64,000 nt of DNA from an uncultured Eggerthellaceae bacterium (GTDB lineage Bacteria > Actinomycetota > Coriobacteriia > Coriobacteriales > Eggerthellaceae). The number at the start of each line of letters is the position of its first letter. Within the stretch, counting starts at the first letter, position 1. Shown one piece after another: positions 1 through 8,635 of the stretch. Location: assembly GCA_910589125.1 (NCBI GenBank), contig CAJURX010000007.1:1-64000 (forward strand), read 5' to 3'. The notes under the pieces were generated by a model, which saw only the letters and a program-made list of their open reading frames with translations, ran no database searches and was not told where the DNA came from. The position numbers were made by a program, and so were the translations under genes.

Positions 1-49
1 CTCACATACGGCACCAGAAACCGCTGTCCTGCCATTAGACGACACCCCA
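1..49 (-). tRNA. tRNA-Gln (CTG anticodon), 5' part only
   Basis: Read on the minus strand, the sequence starts with the acceptor strand TGGGGTG (49 to 43) and continues through a D-arm and an anticodon arm whose loop TTCTGGT carries CTG, which decodes CAG (Gln). The T-arm and acceptor 3' strand lie left of the window. A good promoter sits just upstream. Confidence 0.85.
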
Positions 50-83
50 ACGCATACCGTCAGCGCAAAAAGCGCGAGTCAGT

Positions 84-112
84 ATATTAGGGAAAGCCAA
101 CCCTCACGTCAA
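84..112 (-). promoter_or_regulatory. Promoter of the tRNA-Gln gene
   Basis: On the minus strand, TTGACG (112-107) and TAATAT (89-84) are separated by 17 nt, close to the sigma-A consensus. The predicted start near 77 lies about 28 nt upstream of the tRNA. Confidence 0.7.
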
Positions 113-175
113 GCATTCTCTTCGCGATGATCGCGATGATCGAACCGATCGACCAAGGTGATAGCCGGATGAGCC

Positions 176-1042
176 TCATACGGAGAATGCCCAGATGTTG
201 AGGCACTGCGACATGATCCCATCCAGATCCCATGTCTGCTCGCTGCGCTCCTGCGAATTGGGGTCGCGAATCTGGATGGTCCCGTCCGCCTCCTCAGAGC
301 AGAGCACGATGAAATGCCCCTCGGTCGTGAAGTCTCCCGGTCCCATGATGCAGATGAGCGGGTGTCCCATACGCAACTGCGTGCGAATAGCCTCCGAGCT
401 GGCTGGCAGCTCGCGTCCCACAAGCCCCAGCTTCGCGGCCCCATCGGTCATGTAGCGCCAGCTCGTCGCCCCAGAATCCACGAACCCCTCCGACTCAGAC
501 ATCCTGCTGAGCTCAACCGGATCGAGCTTCTTGCCCGTCAGATACGCGCTCACCATGCTCATGCAGGCAGGCCCGCATCCATGCGTTCCCACGCTCCCGC
601 CCGCATACGGCTCATCAGCCCAGGCAGGGTCTATCTGATAGACATAGGGCATGCTGCCGCGCTTCCATTCTGCCACGGGCGTGCTGGCAGGCCCACCAGC
701 CGCAGACAGCCTCTCGAGCACAGGTGCGGGCCCACTGTCAGCACCCCGCAGAGCATCTTCCCCGACGAAGGCCAACACCCCTCCGAGCACCAGCACGGCG
801 AGCACGATGGCCATGAGCGATCGCACGGCGCGCAAGGCATCCCGATGAGGATCAGCAAGTGCGCACGCGCTCCGAGTGTTCCGTGGATTGCCACATATCA
901 TCGAAGGGCGCCGAGCGGCGAAGGCGCGCGGCGGAGGGAACTCTCCAGTAGCCTCAGCATAGCGAAAGCGAACGCGAGGCTCAGGATCCGACAGGGAGGA
1001 GATGGGGTGCACTCGACTTGGCCCGTCAACGCAGATGGTCAT
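176..1042 (-). CDS. Membrane-anchored C39-like peptidase family protein
   Basis: A 288-residue protein with one hydrophobic segment at about residues 77-95 and an extracytoplasmic C-terminal domain typical of Peptidase_C39_2 (papain fold). The candidate nucleophile Cys lies in the THGCGPACM stretch, the His in GHFIVL and the Asp/Asn in RDPNS. I chose the ATG at 1042 because AAAGGAG (1052-1058) sits 9 nt upstream; a TTG further upstream directly abuts that site. The gene is divergent from the VanR-like regulator. The substrate is unknown; cleavage of a surface or cell-wall peptide is only a guess. Confidence 0.75.
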   Translation of the reverse strand: MTICVDGPSRVHPISSLSDPEPRVRFRYAEATGEFPPPRAFAARRPSMICGNPRNTRSACALADPHRDALRAVRSLMAIVLAVLVLGGVLAFVGEDALRGADSGPAPVLERLSAAGGPASTPVAEWKRGSMPYVYQIDPAWADEPYAGGSVGTHGCGPACMSMVSAYLTGKKLDPVELSRMSESEGFVDSGATSWRYMTDGAAKLGLVGRELPASSEAIRTQLRMGHPLICIMGPGDFTTEGHFIVLCSEEADGTIQIRDPNSQERSEQTWDLDGIMSQCLNIWAFSV

Positions 1043-1183
1043 GGCGGCCAACTCCTTTCAAGGGAAGCGTGCTCTGCAAGGCGCATCCCATGCTAGGAAA
1101 AGGCGGCCTTAACCTTCCCATAGCGAAATCCTAAGATTTCCTTAATGCTCGCACCGCTGCCAGAGCAGCGCAAAAGATGCGAC

Positions 1184-1189
1184 TACAAT
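1184..1189 (+). promoter_or_regulatory. Possible -10 element giving a leaderless mRNA for the response regulator
   Basis: TACAAT lies 6 nt upstream of the ATG at 1196, so initiation at the normal distance would begin at or near the start codon. No Shine-Dalgarno-like sequence precedes that ATG. No convincing -35 was seen. Confidence 0.35.
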
Positions 1190-1195
1190 GCATCC

Positions 1196-1906
1196 ATGGA
1201 GAATGCAGAGAGATACCGGATCCTCGTCGTGGATGACGAGGTAGCCATCGCGAACCTCGTGAAGAGCATCTTCGAGGCTGAATCGATGGAAGTGACAGCA
1301 TGCTATCGCCCAGAAGAGGCGCTCGAGGCTGCCCGCACAAGCTCGTTCGATCTAGCCATCATGGATGTCATGATGCCTGGCATGGATGGCTTCGAGCTCT
1401 GCCGGCTCCTCCAAGCACAGCAGGCCACGCTACCCGTCATCTTCCTGACAGCCAAGGACGAGGAGACCGATATCGTGGTCGGCTTCGCCCTTGGTGCTGA
1501 GGACTACGTGACGAAGCCCTTCAAGCCCCGCGAGCTCGTCGCGCGCGTGAAGGCGCGCTTGCGGCGCCGGGATGCAGCTACCGCCAGCATCCCACCCGAG
1601 ACCCTGCTCCGCGCGCAAGGCATCGAACTCGATGCCCAAGCTCATGAGGTGACTTTGCACGACATCCCGCTCATGCTCACACCGAAGGAATTCAGCATCC
1701 TCGAGCAGCTATTGCGCCAAGCAGGTCAGCCCATAGCAGCCAAGGACCTCTATGAGACAGCATGGGGCGAAGCTGCCGACGCCTCTTCAGCGAACACCAT
1801 CATGGTGCATATCCGCCATCTTCGGCAGAAGCTGGCCGCTCTGGACTCCTCCCGTCAGTTCATCGAGACGGCATGGGGTGTCGGATACCGGATCATGAGA
1901 GGATGA
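1196..1906 (+). CDS. OmpR-family response regulator (VanR-like)
   Basis: A 236-residue protein with an N-terminal receiver domain: acidic pair D13/D14, phosphoacceptor D57 in MDVMMPG, and the conserved Lys in VTKPFKP near residue 106. A C-terminal winged-helix DNA-binding domain follows at about 140-235, ending WGVGYRI. Codons upstream of 1196 (a possible start at 1145) add residues with no receiver homology, so 1196 is preferred. The partner kinase starts 4 nt after the stop, so the two are co-transcribed. No vanHAX resistance genes are nearby, so VanR is a family resemblance only. Confidence 0.9.
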   Translation: MENAERYRILVVDDEVAIANLVKSIFEAESMEVTACYRPEEALEAARTSSFDLAIMDVMMPGMDGFELCRLLQAQQATLPVIFLTAKDEETDIVVGFALGAEDYVTKPFKPRELVARVKARLRRRDAATASIPPETLLRAQGIELDAQAHEVTLHDIPLMLTPKEFSILEQLLRQAGQPIAAKDLYETAWGEAADASSANTIMVHIRHLRQKLAALDSSRQFIETAWGVGYRIMRG

Positions 1907-1910
1907 CGAG

Positions 1911-3476
1911 ATGAGCCATCACGCACGCGAGCGATCGGAGCAGACCAAGCAGCTTCGCCGTCTCCTGACAGGACGCCTTTGCATCACATGGCTCCTCTAT
2001 ACGGCCACCTTCATCATCATCGCCCTCATCCTCAACATCACCCTCGTTCCCAAGATGGCCAACACCATCGCGGATGGCGTTTCATCCTGGCAGTACTGGG
2101 ACCGCCAGGACCTCCCCCTGGATACCTGCTTGGATAAGCTGGATGCCACCCTCTTCGCCATGAAGGATTCCTGGGATGATCCGAATCTCCTCGCACAAGA
2201 GCAGGCAGCCATAGAGCGGGAGGCGCAGGCCCTCCTCGCGTCGGGAGAGACCGAGGAGGATGTCCTCTCGAAGCTCGCCATCGCAAGGGCGAGCGCACCT
2301 CTCGATGCATCGACAGCGACCAGCATCGACCCGTATGCACCGCTCTTGATCAGCATCAACGACAACACCCCTGAATGGATGAGCCTCGCCGACCTGCAGG
2401 TCATGACCGTGCGGAGGATGATCGACCTCAGCGCCGCCTCGCCTGAGAACTGGCAGTTCTTCGCAACGCAGACCGGGATCGAGGGTCGCGACCTATCCAT
2501 ATACAACGCCATCCGTGCGCTCAAATACCCTATAGCCATCTTGCTCTATCTCATCGGATGCTTTGTGGTGATATTCAGAGGCTATGGACGCGCCCTTCGA
2601 TATTTCGATGAGCTCGCAGGAGCCGTAGCCAGCATGCTCGAGCACCGCGACGAGCCCATAAAGCTTCCCCCACAGCTTCATCTGACCCAAGATGAGCTCA
2701 ATGACCTGCGCATGCGCTCCCTTGCCGATGAGCGCGCGGCCAAGGCAGCGGAGCGGCGCAAAGACGAGCTGGTGGCATATCTGGCACATGATGTGAGAAC
2801 CCCGCTCACATCCGTCATGGGCTATCTCATGCTCTTGGATGAAGCACCTGACATGCCAGAGGAAGCGCGACAGCGCTACATCCGCACCGCAGCTGAGAAG
2901 TCCTTGCGCCTTGAAGGGCTGATCGACGAGTTCTTCGAGATCACGCACTACAACCTGCAAGCCATCCCCATCGAACGAGAGAACGTGGATGTGCGCCTCT
3001 TCTGCCAACAGGTAGCCGACGAATCCTTCCCGGATGCCGAAGCGCGGAGCATCGCTCTGCATGTGGATGCGCCCGAAGGAGATGCGGCCTTCATCGATCC
3101 CGAGAAGCTCGCTCGCGCCCTTGGCAACATCATGCGCAATGCTGTGACCTATGCGGATGCGGATACCACCATCCAGATGCATGCGCGCATCGAAGGGGAC
3201 ACGCTCTCCATCACCGTGACCGACCAAGGCCGCGAGATATCACCTGCGCATCTGGAGCGCGTCTTCGAGCAGTTCTATCGGGAGGACGGCGCTCGCTCCT
3301 CCGCCGCAGGGAGGTCTGGCCTCGGACTTGCCATCGCAAAGGAGATCGTCACAGCCCATGGCGGCACGATCGAAGCGCAGAGCACTGACGGGATGACCAC
3401 CTTCACCATGCGCGTGCCTGCACACCCCTCGCGCTCAGCGCGCCCGGTAGCGGCACATATGGTCGAGGGGGCCTGA
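1911..3476 (+). CDS. Sensor histidine kinase (VanS-like)
   Basis: A 521-residue membrane kinase. Transmembrane segments at about 22-47 and 205-223 flank an extracytoplasmic sensor region of about 155 residues. The H-box HDVRTPLTS places the phosphorylated His at residue 293. The C-terminal HATPase region has an N-box (NIMRNAVTYAD) and a G-box (GRSGLGLAIAKE). It presumably phosphorylates the adjacent regulator. The last 42 nt overlap the 3' end of thiD on the other strand. The signal is unknown; the nearby C39 peptidase and the VanS-like core suggest envelope sensing. Confidence 0.9.
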   Translation: MSHHARERSEQTKQLRRLLTGRLCITWLLYTATFIIIALILNITLVPKMANTIADGVSSWQYWDRQDLPLDTCLDKLDATLFAMKDSWDDPNLLAQEQAAIEREAQALLASGETEEDVLSKLAIARASAPLDASTATSIDPYAPLLISINDNTPEWMSLADLQVMTVRRMIDLSAASPENWQFFATQTGIEGRDLSIYNAIRALKYPIAILLYLIGCFVVIFRGYGRALRYFDELAGAVASMLEHRDEPIKLPPQLHLTQDELNDLRMRSLADERAAKAAERRKDELVAYLAHDVRTPLTSVMGYLMLLDEAPDMPEEARQRYIRTAAEKSLRLEGLIDEFFEITHYNLQAIPIERENVDVRLFCQQVADESFPDAEARSIALHVDAPEGDAAFIDPEKLARALGNIMRNAVTYADADTTIQMHARIEGDTLSITVTDQGREISPAHLERVFEQFYREDGARSSAAGRSGLGLAIAKEIVTAHGGTIEAQSTDGMTTFTMRVPAHPSRSARPVAAHMVEGA

Positions 3477-4268
3477 CCCCTGTCCTAGGTCGAGCCCGAA
3501 GGCGAGCGCCTCGGTGATGTACGCCTTTGCAGCGCGACAAGCGCGCTCGACATCCTGTCCGCACGCCAAGCCGCAAGCGATGGCCGAGGAGAGCGTACAC
3601 CCCGTGCCATGCGCATTCGGATTGTCTATGCGATCACCCCGCAGCCATGTCACGGTTCCGTCCGGCTGGAAGAGCAGGTCATCGGACTGCCTCGCATCTC
3701 CGAGCGCATGGCCGCCCTTCACGAGGATGGCAGGCGCATGCTTCCCACCCGCAGACTCCCTGATGCGGTCAGCGATCGCATGTCCCGCTTGCACCATATC
3801 CGGCAGATCGGCGATCTTGATGCCAGAGAGCGCCTCAGCCTCTGGGATGTTGGGCGTGATGACCTCCGCGAGAGGGAAGAGCATGCTCTCCAGCGCCTCT
3901 ATTGCCTCGGTCTTGATGAGATCCGACCCGCTCGTTGCCACCATGACCGGATCGACCACCACATGGCGCGCATCATGATGTGCGAGCCCCTGCGCGATGG
4001 CCTCCACGATCCCAGGCGATGACACCATGCCGATCTTCACGGCATCGGGGCGGATATCCTCGAATACCGCATCGATCTGGTCGCGCACGATCTCAGGCGA
4101 TATCTCCTGGACCGACCGCACCCCCATCGTGTTCTGCGCCGTGATGGCGGTGATCACCGAGGTAGCGAACAGCTTGTGCGCTTGGATGGTCTTGATATCT
4201 GCCTGTATGCCCGCCCCACCGCTCGAATCAGAGCCAGCGATGGTCAGCACTGTGCGCATGCTCTCCAT
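3435..4268 (-). CDS. thiD: Hydroxymethylpyrimidine/phosphomethylpyrimidine kinase ThiD
   Basis: A 277-residue ribokinase-fold kinase that phosphorylates HMP and HMP-P in the pyrimidine branch of thiamine synthesis. Visible motifs are the N-terminal AGSDSSGGAGIQAD substrate loop, the internal VVDPVMVATSG block and the C-terminal NAHGTGCTLSSA anion hole/catalytic motif. A GAGAGGA Shine-Dalgarno lies 6 nt before the ATG at 4268. It is the last gene of the thiamine operon, and its end overlaps the convergent kinase gene. Confidence 0.95.
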   Translation of the reverse strand: MESMRTVLTIAGSDSSGGAGIQADIKTIQAHKLFATSVITAITAQNTMGVRSVQEISPEIVRDQIDAVFEDIRPDAVKIGMVSSPGIVEAIAQGLAHHDARHVVVDPVMVATSGSDLIKTEAIEALESMLFPLAEVITPNIPEAEALSGIKIADLPDMVQAGHAIADRIRESAGGKHAPAILVKGGHALGDARQSDDLLFQPDGTVTWLRGDRIDNPNAHGTGCTLSSAIACGLACGQDVERACRAAKAYITEALAFGLDLGQGSGPLDHMCRYRAR

Positions 4269-4295
4269 GGTGCATCCTCTCCTCGTGCGCCAACC

Positions 4296-4907
4296 TCAGC
4301 GACCAGCGCGCGGAGCGCTGAGCAGCCGCACCACCTCATCGGAATCCGCCAACGTCGCCGCATAGCACTTCTGCATGTATGCCAGACCCGATGCCTGGTC
4401 CCCGATCAGGAACGTCTCCGTCGCATCCTCGACGACGATGAGCCGATAGTTGTTGAAGTACGCATCCGCAGCCGTATGCATGACGCATATGTTCGTGTCG
4501 AATCCGCAGAGGATGAGCGTGCTCACGCCGAGCTCATCCAGCAGCAACCTGAGAGAGGTCTGGAAGAATGCGGAGTACCTGCGCTTCTCGATGACGAAAT
4601 CGCCCTCCTGGCAGTTCAGCTGAGGCGCGGTCTGCGCAGCCTCATCACCCGCAAGGTTGTGATCGCCCCAGAGCTCCAGCTCCCTATCCAGGCCCTTGAT
4701 ATGCGCATCATTCGCGAATATCACCGGCACGGCCGCCGCGCGGGCTGCATCGCAGATGCGCGCTGTGTTGAGCGTGGGCGGCAAGAGCGCATCCGCAAGC
4801 GGGCTTGCGGCCGCATCGCCCAGCTCATCTATCACGAGCACGGCACATGTGCTGATATCCACGCTCTCAAGCGTCCCATCCTGTCCCTGATGCGCATATC
4901 CTGGCAT
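4296..4907 (-). CDS. Isochorismatase-family cysteine hydrolase within the thiamine operon
   Basis: A 203-residue protein of the isochorismatase/nicotinamidase fold. The expected triad is visible: Asp in the first strand (VLVIDELGD), Lys in VIEKRRYSAF and Cys in CGFDTNICV. I place the start at the ATG at 4907, 5-6 nt after GAGAGGA; a longer TTG start at 4931 would overlap thiE. The upstream region closely matches that of thiD (shared GAGGAGAGGATG). Its position between thiE and thiD suggests a role in thiamine or pyridine-type amide salvage, but no specific reaction can be assigned. Confidence 0.8.
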   Translation of the reverse strand: MPGYAHQGQDGTLESVDISTCAVLVIDELGDAAASPLADALLPPTLNTARICDAARAAAVPVIFANDAHIKGLDRELELWGDHNLAGDEAAQTAPQLNCQEGDFVIEKRRYSAFFQTSLRLLLDELGVSTLILCGFDTNICVMHTAADAYFNNYRLIVVEDATETFLIGDQASGLAYMQKCYAATLADSDEVVRLLSAPRAGR

Positions 4908-4927
4908 GGTCATCCTCTCCTCGAACC

Positions 4928-5599
4928 TCAAAGGTCCTCATCTACAGCACGCCGCAGCTCCTCAGCTGCAGCCTCGATATCCTGGCTGGCGAAGAGCGCC
5001 GATATCACGGCTACGCCATCGATGCCCGTGTTCGCGAGCTCTGCGATGCGCCGTGCATCGATCCCGCCGATAGCGACCACGGGGATGGCAACGGCGCGGC
5101 ATATCTCCGTGAGCGTGACGAGCGACACCGCATCGGCATCCTGCTTGGTGGGCGTGGAGAACACAGCTCCCACGCCCAGATAGCTCGCCCCTGCCCCCTC
5201 AGCTGCCTTGGCTTGGCTGACCGTCTGCACGGACACGCCCACGATGGCATCGGGCCCCAGCACCTCGCGTGCTCGCGCGCACGACGCATCAGACTGCCCC
5301 ACATGGACGCCATCCACGCCGCTCATCTTCACGGCCTCGATGTCATCGTCGATCACGAGCGGCACGTTCGCCACGCGACAGACCGGTGCCAGCCCGCGCG
5401 CGAGCTGTGCGAGCTCGACCGTATCGCACCCCTTATCACGCAGCTGCACCATGGTGGCGCCTCCCACGAGCGCCTCCGCCACCGCTGCCGCCAAGCTCTG
5501 ATCTCCCAACCATCGCGGATCGGTCACAGCATAGAGCTTGCACGCTTGCCGCAGGTCCGCCTGCGTCCACGTGCGATAGATGTGCCTTGGGAGCTGCAT
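4928..5599 (-). CDS. thiE: Thiamine-phosphate synthase ThiE
   Basis: A 223-residue TIM barrel that joins HMP-PP and thiazole phosphate to give thiamine phosphate. Diagnostic stretches are YAVTD near the N-terminus, VQLRDK, GVHVGQSD, VGVS and the phosphate-binding AIGGI/GIDGVAVISA region. AGGAGGT lies about 7 nt before the ATG at 5599. It follows thiM by 12 nt. Confidence 0.95.
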   Translation of the reverse strand: MQLPRHIYRTWTQADLRQACKLYAVTDPRWLGDQSLAAAVAEALVGGATMVQLRDKGCDTVELAQLARGLAPVCRVANVPLVIDDDIEAVKMSGVDGVHVGQSDASCARAREVLGPDAIVGVSVQTVSQAKAAEGAGASYLGVGAVFSTPTKQDADAVSLVTLTEICRAVAIPVVAIGGIDARRIAELANTGIDGVAVISALFASQDIEAAAEELRRAVDEDL

Positions 5600-5611
5600 G
5601 GGCCAGACCTC

Positions 5612-6445
5612 CTAGATGCTCTTCACCATTGCATGCTGCTCAAGGATATCACCGTTCATATGGAAGAGCGCATCGATCAGATAGGTGCGGAACGTCCCGC
5701 TCCCATCCGCGCGCCCCATCCGCGCCTGCGCCATCTGCCCCGCAACGCCCATGCTCGCAACAGCAGCCACCGTGCTCTCCAGGAGCGCACCATCATCGGC
5801 GGCAGCGAAGGCGCCCGTGATGCAGGAGAGCATGCATCCCGCACCGGTGATCTTGCCCATGAGCGGGCTCCCATTGCGGATGGCGAACGCGCGCTCCGCA
5901 TCAGCCACGACATCGATCGCTCCCGTGATGGCGACGACCGCCCCTGTGCGCGCAGCGACCTTCTTCGCGAACGCTGCGCTCTGCTCGAGGTTCTCATCCG
6001 TGACCGCATCAGCGGGGTCCGCATCCACGCCACGCGTGGTAGCGCTCGCACCCGCGAGCGCCTTCACCTCGGACATGTTGCCCCGGATGACGCTCACGCC
6101 GTATTCATCCAAGAGCTCAGATGCCGTCTCGGTCCTGAGCGCGCTCGCCCCGGCTCCCACCGGATCCAATACGATGGGGTGCCCCAGCGCCGTGGCCTTC
6201 GCACCTGCCGCACGCATACCTGCGATGCTCTGGGCGTTGAGCGTCCCGATGTTCAGCACGAGCGCGCCGCACAGGCTCGTGATGTCCTCGACATCCATCG
6301 GCTCGTCGCTCATGATGGGCGATGAGCCGCACGCGAGGAGCGCATTCGCACAATCAGTGGCCGTCACGTAATTGGTGATGCAGTGAACGAGCGGTGTGGT
6401 CGTGTGCACGCGCGCGACCGCCCTTCCCAATGCCATCGGCTCCAT
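5612..6445 (-). CDS. thiM: Hydroxyethylthiazole kinase ThiM
   Basis: A 277-residue ribokinase-fold salvage kinase for 4-methyl-5-hydroxyethylthiazole. Motifs include PLVHCITNYVT near the N-terminus, LDPVGAGAS, RGNMSE and the C-terminal GKITGAGCMLS catalytic motif. The ATG at 6445 is chosen because GGGGAGG lies 8 nt upstream and it begins 2 nt after the thiC stop; the longer frame would run into thiC. With ThiE and ThiD it supports thiazole salvage. No thiG/thiS genes are present in the window. Confidence 0.95.
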   Translation of the reverse strand: MEPMALGRAVARVHTTTPLVHCITNYVTATDCANALLACGSSPIMSDEPMDVEDITSLCGALVLNIGTLNAQSIAGMRAAGAKATALGHPIVLDPVGAGASALRTETASELLDEYGVSVIRGNMSEVKALAGASATTRGVDADPADAVTDENLEQSAAFAKKVAARTGAVVAITGAIDVVADAERAFAIRNGSPLMGKITGAGCMLSCITGAFAAADDGALLESTVAAVASMGVAGQMAQARMGRADGSGTFRTYLIDALFHMNGDILEQHAMVKSI

Positions 6446-6447
6446 CT

Positions 6448-7818
6448 CTAGCACCTCCCCAGATCGACGGTCAAGCCGTCCATCAGATCGTTGACCGTGC
6501 GCATGGCGCACATCTTCCCGCACATCGTGCATGTTCCCTCGTTCTGTGGTGGAGCGCTCTGGAAGCGCTCGCGCGCCTCCTCTGGATCCAAGGCCAATGA
6601 GAACATCTCCTCCCAGTCCACGCGCCTGCGCGCATCGCTCATGCGATCATCCCGCTCGCGCGCTCGAGGAACGCCCTTCGCCACATCCGCGGCATGGGCA
6701 GCTATCCTCGTGGCTATGAGCCCCTCGCGCACATCGTGCGCATCCGGCAAGCGCAGATGCTCTGCCGGGGTCACATAGCAGAGGAAGTCAGCGCCGGCGC
6801 TCGCGGCGATCGCCCCGCCGATGGCGGCGGTGATGTGATCGTATCCAGGAGCGATATCGCACACGAGCGGCCCCAGGACATAGAACGGCGCTCCATGGCA
6901 CAGCCGCTTCTCCAGCTCCATGTTCGCCTGTATCTCATCGATGGCCATATGCCCTGGCCCCTCGATCATGACCTGCACGCCGGCATCCCATGCGCGCTGG
7001 GTGAGGATGCCCAGCTCCACCAGCTCGGTCACCTGTGCCGCATCGGTCGCATCATAGGTGGCACCTGGACGCATGGCATCCCCCAATGATATGGTCACAT
7101 CATGGGCATGGAGGATATCTAGCACCTCATCGAAGTGCTCATAGAACGGATTCTCATTGCCGGTCGCCTCCATCCACGCGAAGAGGAGCGATCCCCCGCG
7201 CGATACGATGTTGGCAAGGCGCCCCGTGCGCTTGAACGCAGAGAGCGTGGCCCGATTGATCCCCGCATGGATAGTCACGAAGTCGGCGCCGTCCTCAGCA
7301 TGGCGCCGAACGACATCCAGCAGGTCGCGCGCGGTGATATCCACCAGCGCCTTCTCCAGATACCCGATAGCGTCGTACATGGGAACAGTGCCCACCATGA
7401 GCGGGGTCTCCCGTATCAAGCGACACCGGAACTCAGCAGTCTTGCCGAAGTTGGAAAGGTCCATGATGGCATCAGCACCATAGCGCTCAGCGATGCGCAC
7501 CTTCTCCCATTCGACATCAGGATCGGCCATATCCCCCGATATGCCCAGATTCACGTTGACCTTCGTGGAGAGCGGACGACGCTCATCCACCTTGCCCACG
7601 CCACGCGCCTGGATGGACGCATGGTGGATGTTGGCAGGGATGACCAAGATGCCGCGCGCGACCGCTTCGCGCACGTCCTCCTCAAGGTAGCCCTCCGCCT
7701 GCGCCACCTGGCGCATCTCGCGCGTCACGATGCCCGCTCGGGCATGGTCGATCTGCGTGATGGGTGCGCGTGCACCCTGCTTCGATATGCATGTGGATAG
7801 AGATGGTCCTTCACCCAT
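6448..7818 (-). CDS. thiC: Phosphomethylpyrimidine synthase ThiC
   Basis: A 456-residue radical-SAM enzyme that converts aminoimidazole ribotide to HMP-P. The C-terminal cluster motif is CTMCGKMC, and the EGPGHM and SLGDAMRPG stretches match the family. It is the short form, lacking the long N-terminal extension of proteobacterial ThiC. The start at 7818 follows AAGGGAG by about 5 nt, and that site is the 3' strand of the TPP aptamer. It is the first gene downstream of the riboswitch. Confidence 0.95.
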   Translation of the reverse strand: MGEGPSLSTCISKQGARAPITQIDHARAGIVTREMRQVAQAEGYLEEDVREAVARGILVIPANIHHASIQARGVGKVDERRPLSTKVNVNLGISGDMADPDVEWEKVRIAERYGADAIMDLSNFGKTAEFRCRLIRETPLMVGTVPMYDAIGYLEKALVDITARDLLDVVRRHAEDGADFVTIHAGINRATLSAFKRTGRLANIVSRGGSLLFAWMEATGNENPFYEHFDEVLDILHAHDVTISLGDAMRPGATYDATDAAQVTELVELGILTQRAWDAGVQVMIEGPGHMAIDEIQANMELEKRLCHGAPFYVLGPLVCDIAPGYDHITAAIGGAIAASAGADFLCYVTPAEHLRLPDAHDVREGLIATRIAAHAADVAKGVPRARERDDRMSDARRRVDWEEMFSLALDPEEARERFQSAPPQNEGTCTMCGKMCAMRTVNDLMDGLTVDLGRC

Positions 7819-7825
7819 ATGACTC

Positions 7826-7942
7826 CCTTCGTTGGCATTACCCACATCAGGTTCCACGGGTCGGGACGTTCGCGCGTCCCCTCTCAGCCTGCCGCCAGTC
7901 ACCCATCTGCGATGGGCCCTCATGCAAGCTCCCCTTGCAAGC
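7826..7942 (-). promoter_or_regulatory. TPP riboswitch (THI element)
   Basis: The minus strand between the TPP kinase stop and thiC contains the conserved THI-box blocks in order: GGGGAGC, CTGAGAGG (around 7880-7887), GACCC, then GAACCTGATGTGGGTAATGCC and AACGAAGGGA. An optional extra arm is formed by CCCATC/GATGGG. The closing AAGGGA doubles as the thiC ribosome-binding site, which suggests translational control by direct sequestration. I saw no separate terminator between aptamer and gene. Confidence 0.93.
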
Positions 7943-7948
7943 TCAAGA

Positions 7949-8575
7949 TTATAGTGGAAAGAAGATGGCTATCGTCCCCGTTTCGACGCCGATCATCACC
8001 GCTTCGCCGATGAGCTCGTTCGACAACCCAAGAGAAGTGCGGTTGGTGAGGACGGCATCGTCCAGCTCCCACTCAAGGCCGCGCTCGAATACGCCCGTGC
8101 ACTCATCGCTCATGGCGAACACCGACACGCATCCGCTCTCCCGCGCGGGCGCCTCGAAGATATCGGGACCCGTGACGAACACGACGGCCTCCGCCTCTCC
8201 GATGGCGCTCACGGACGATCCCCGCTCGCTGAACTTCGCGAACAGCTGGAGGTTGGCGAGCGTGTGGTCGAGCCGTCCGCCGAGAGCGCCGAACACGAAT
8301 ACGCGATCTGCGCGCTCCGTCTTGGCGCGCTCCAAGGCCAGCTCCATATCCGACTTGTCCTTGTGCGGCGAGAACCGCGCCACGCGCAGCCCCTTGGGGA
8401 CATACCCCAGAGAATCGAAGTCACCGATCGCCATATCGGGCTTGAAGCCATGCTCTTCCAGGCTCCTGAAGCCGCCGTCGACGGCGATGACCATATCGAA
8501 TGCGCCCGCGTCGGCCATGCGGAGGAATTCGTCAGCATTGAGGTCCGACGCGCCCACGAGCGCGATCGTCTTCAT
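7949..8575 (-). CDS. Thiamine pyrophosphokinase
   Basis: A 208-residue TPK that makes thiamine diphosphate from thiamine. It shows the family order DGG, GDFDSLG, the DKSDMELAL stretch and GALGGRLDHTLANL. A GAGGAG site lies about 11 nt before the ATG at 8575. It lies upstream of the riboswitch in the same direction, so it can be transcribed even when the thiC part of the operon is repressed. That fits its need whenever thiamine is salvaged. Confidence 0.93.
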   Translation of the reverse strand: MKTIALVGASDLNADEFLRMADAGAFDMVIAVDGGFRSLEEHGFKPDMAIGDFDSLGYVPKGLRVARFSPHKDKSDMELALERAKTERADRVFVFGALGGRLDHTLANLQLFAKFSERGSSVSAIGEAEAVVFVTGPDIFEAPARESGCVSVFAMSDECTGVFERGLEWELDDAVLTNRTSLGLSNELIGEAVMIGVETGTIAIFFPL

Positions 8576-8617
8576 GATGGATGCAGCTCCTCAGGGTGCG
8601 GATGTCACTGTCAGGTC

Positions 8618-8626
8618 TGCTAGAAT
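8618..8626 (+). promoter_or_regulatory. Extended -10 promoter of rnpB
   Basis: TGCTAGAAT is an extended -10 element, with predicted initiation near 8633, matching the expected 5' end of RNase P RNA. No clear -35 is visible. Confidence 0.6.
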
Positions 8627-8635
8627 ACCACGCCA

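Noticed and set aside
1196..3476. Vancomycin resistance locus
   Set aside because: Only VanR/VanS-like regulators are present; no ligase, dehydrogenase or dipeptidase genes are nearby.
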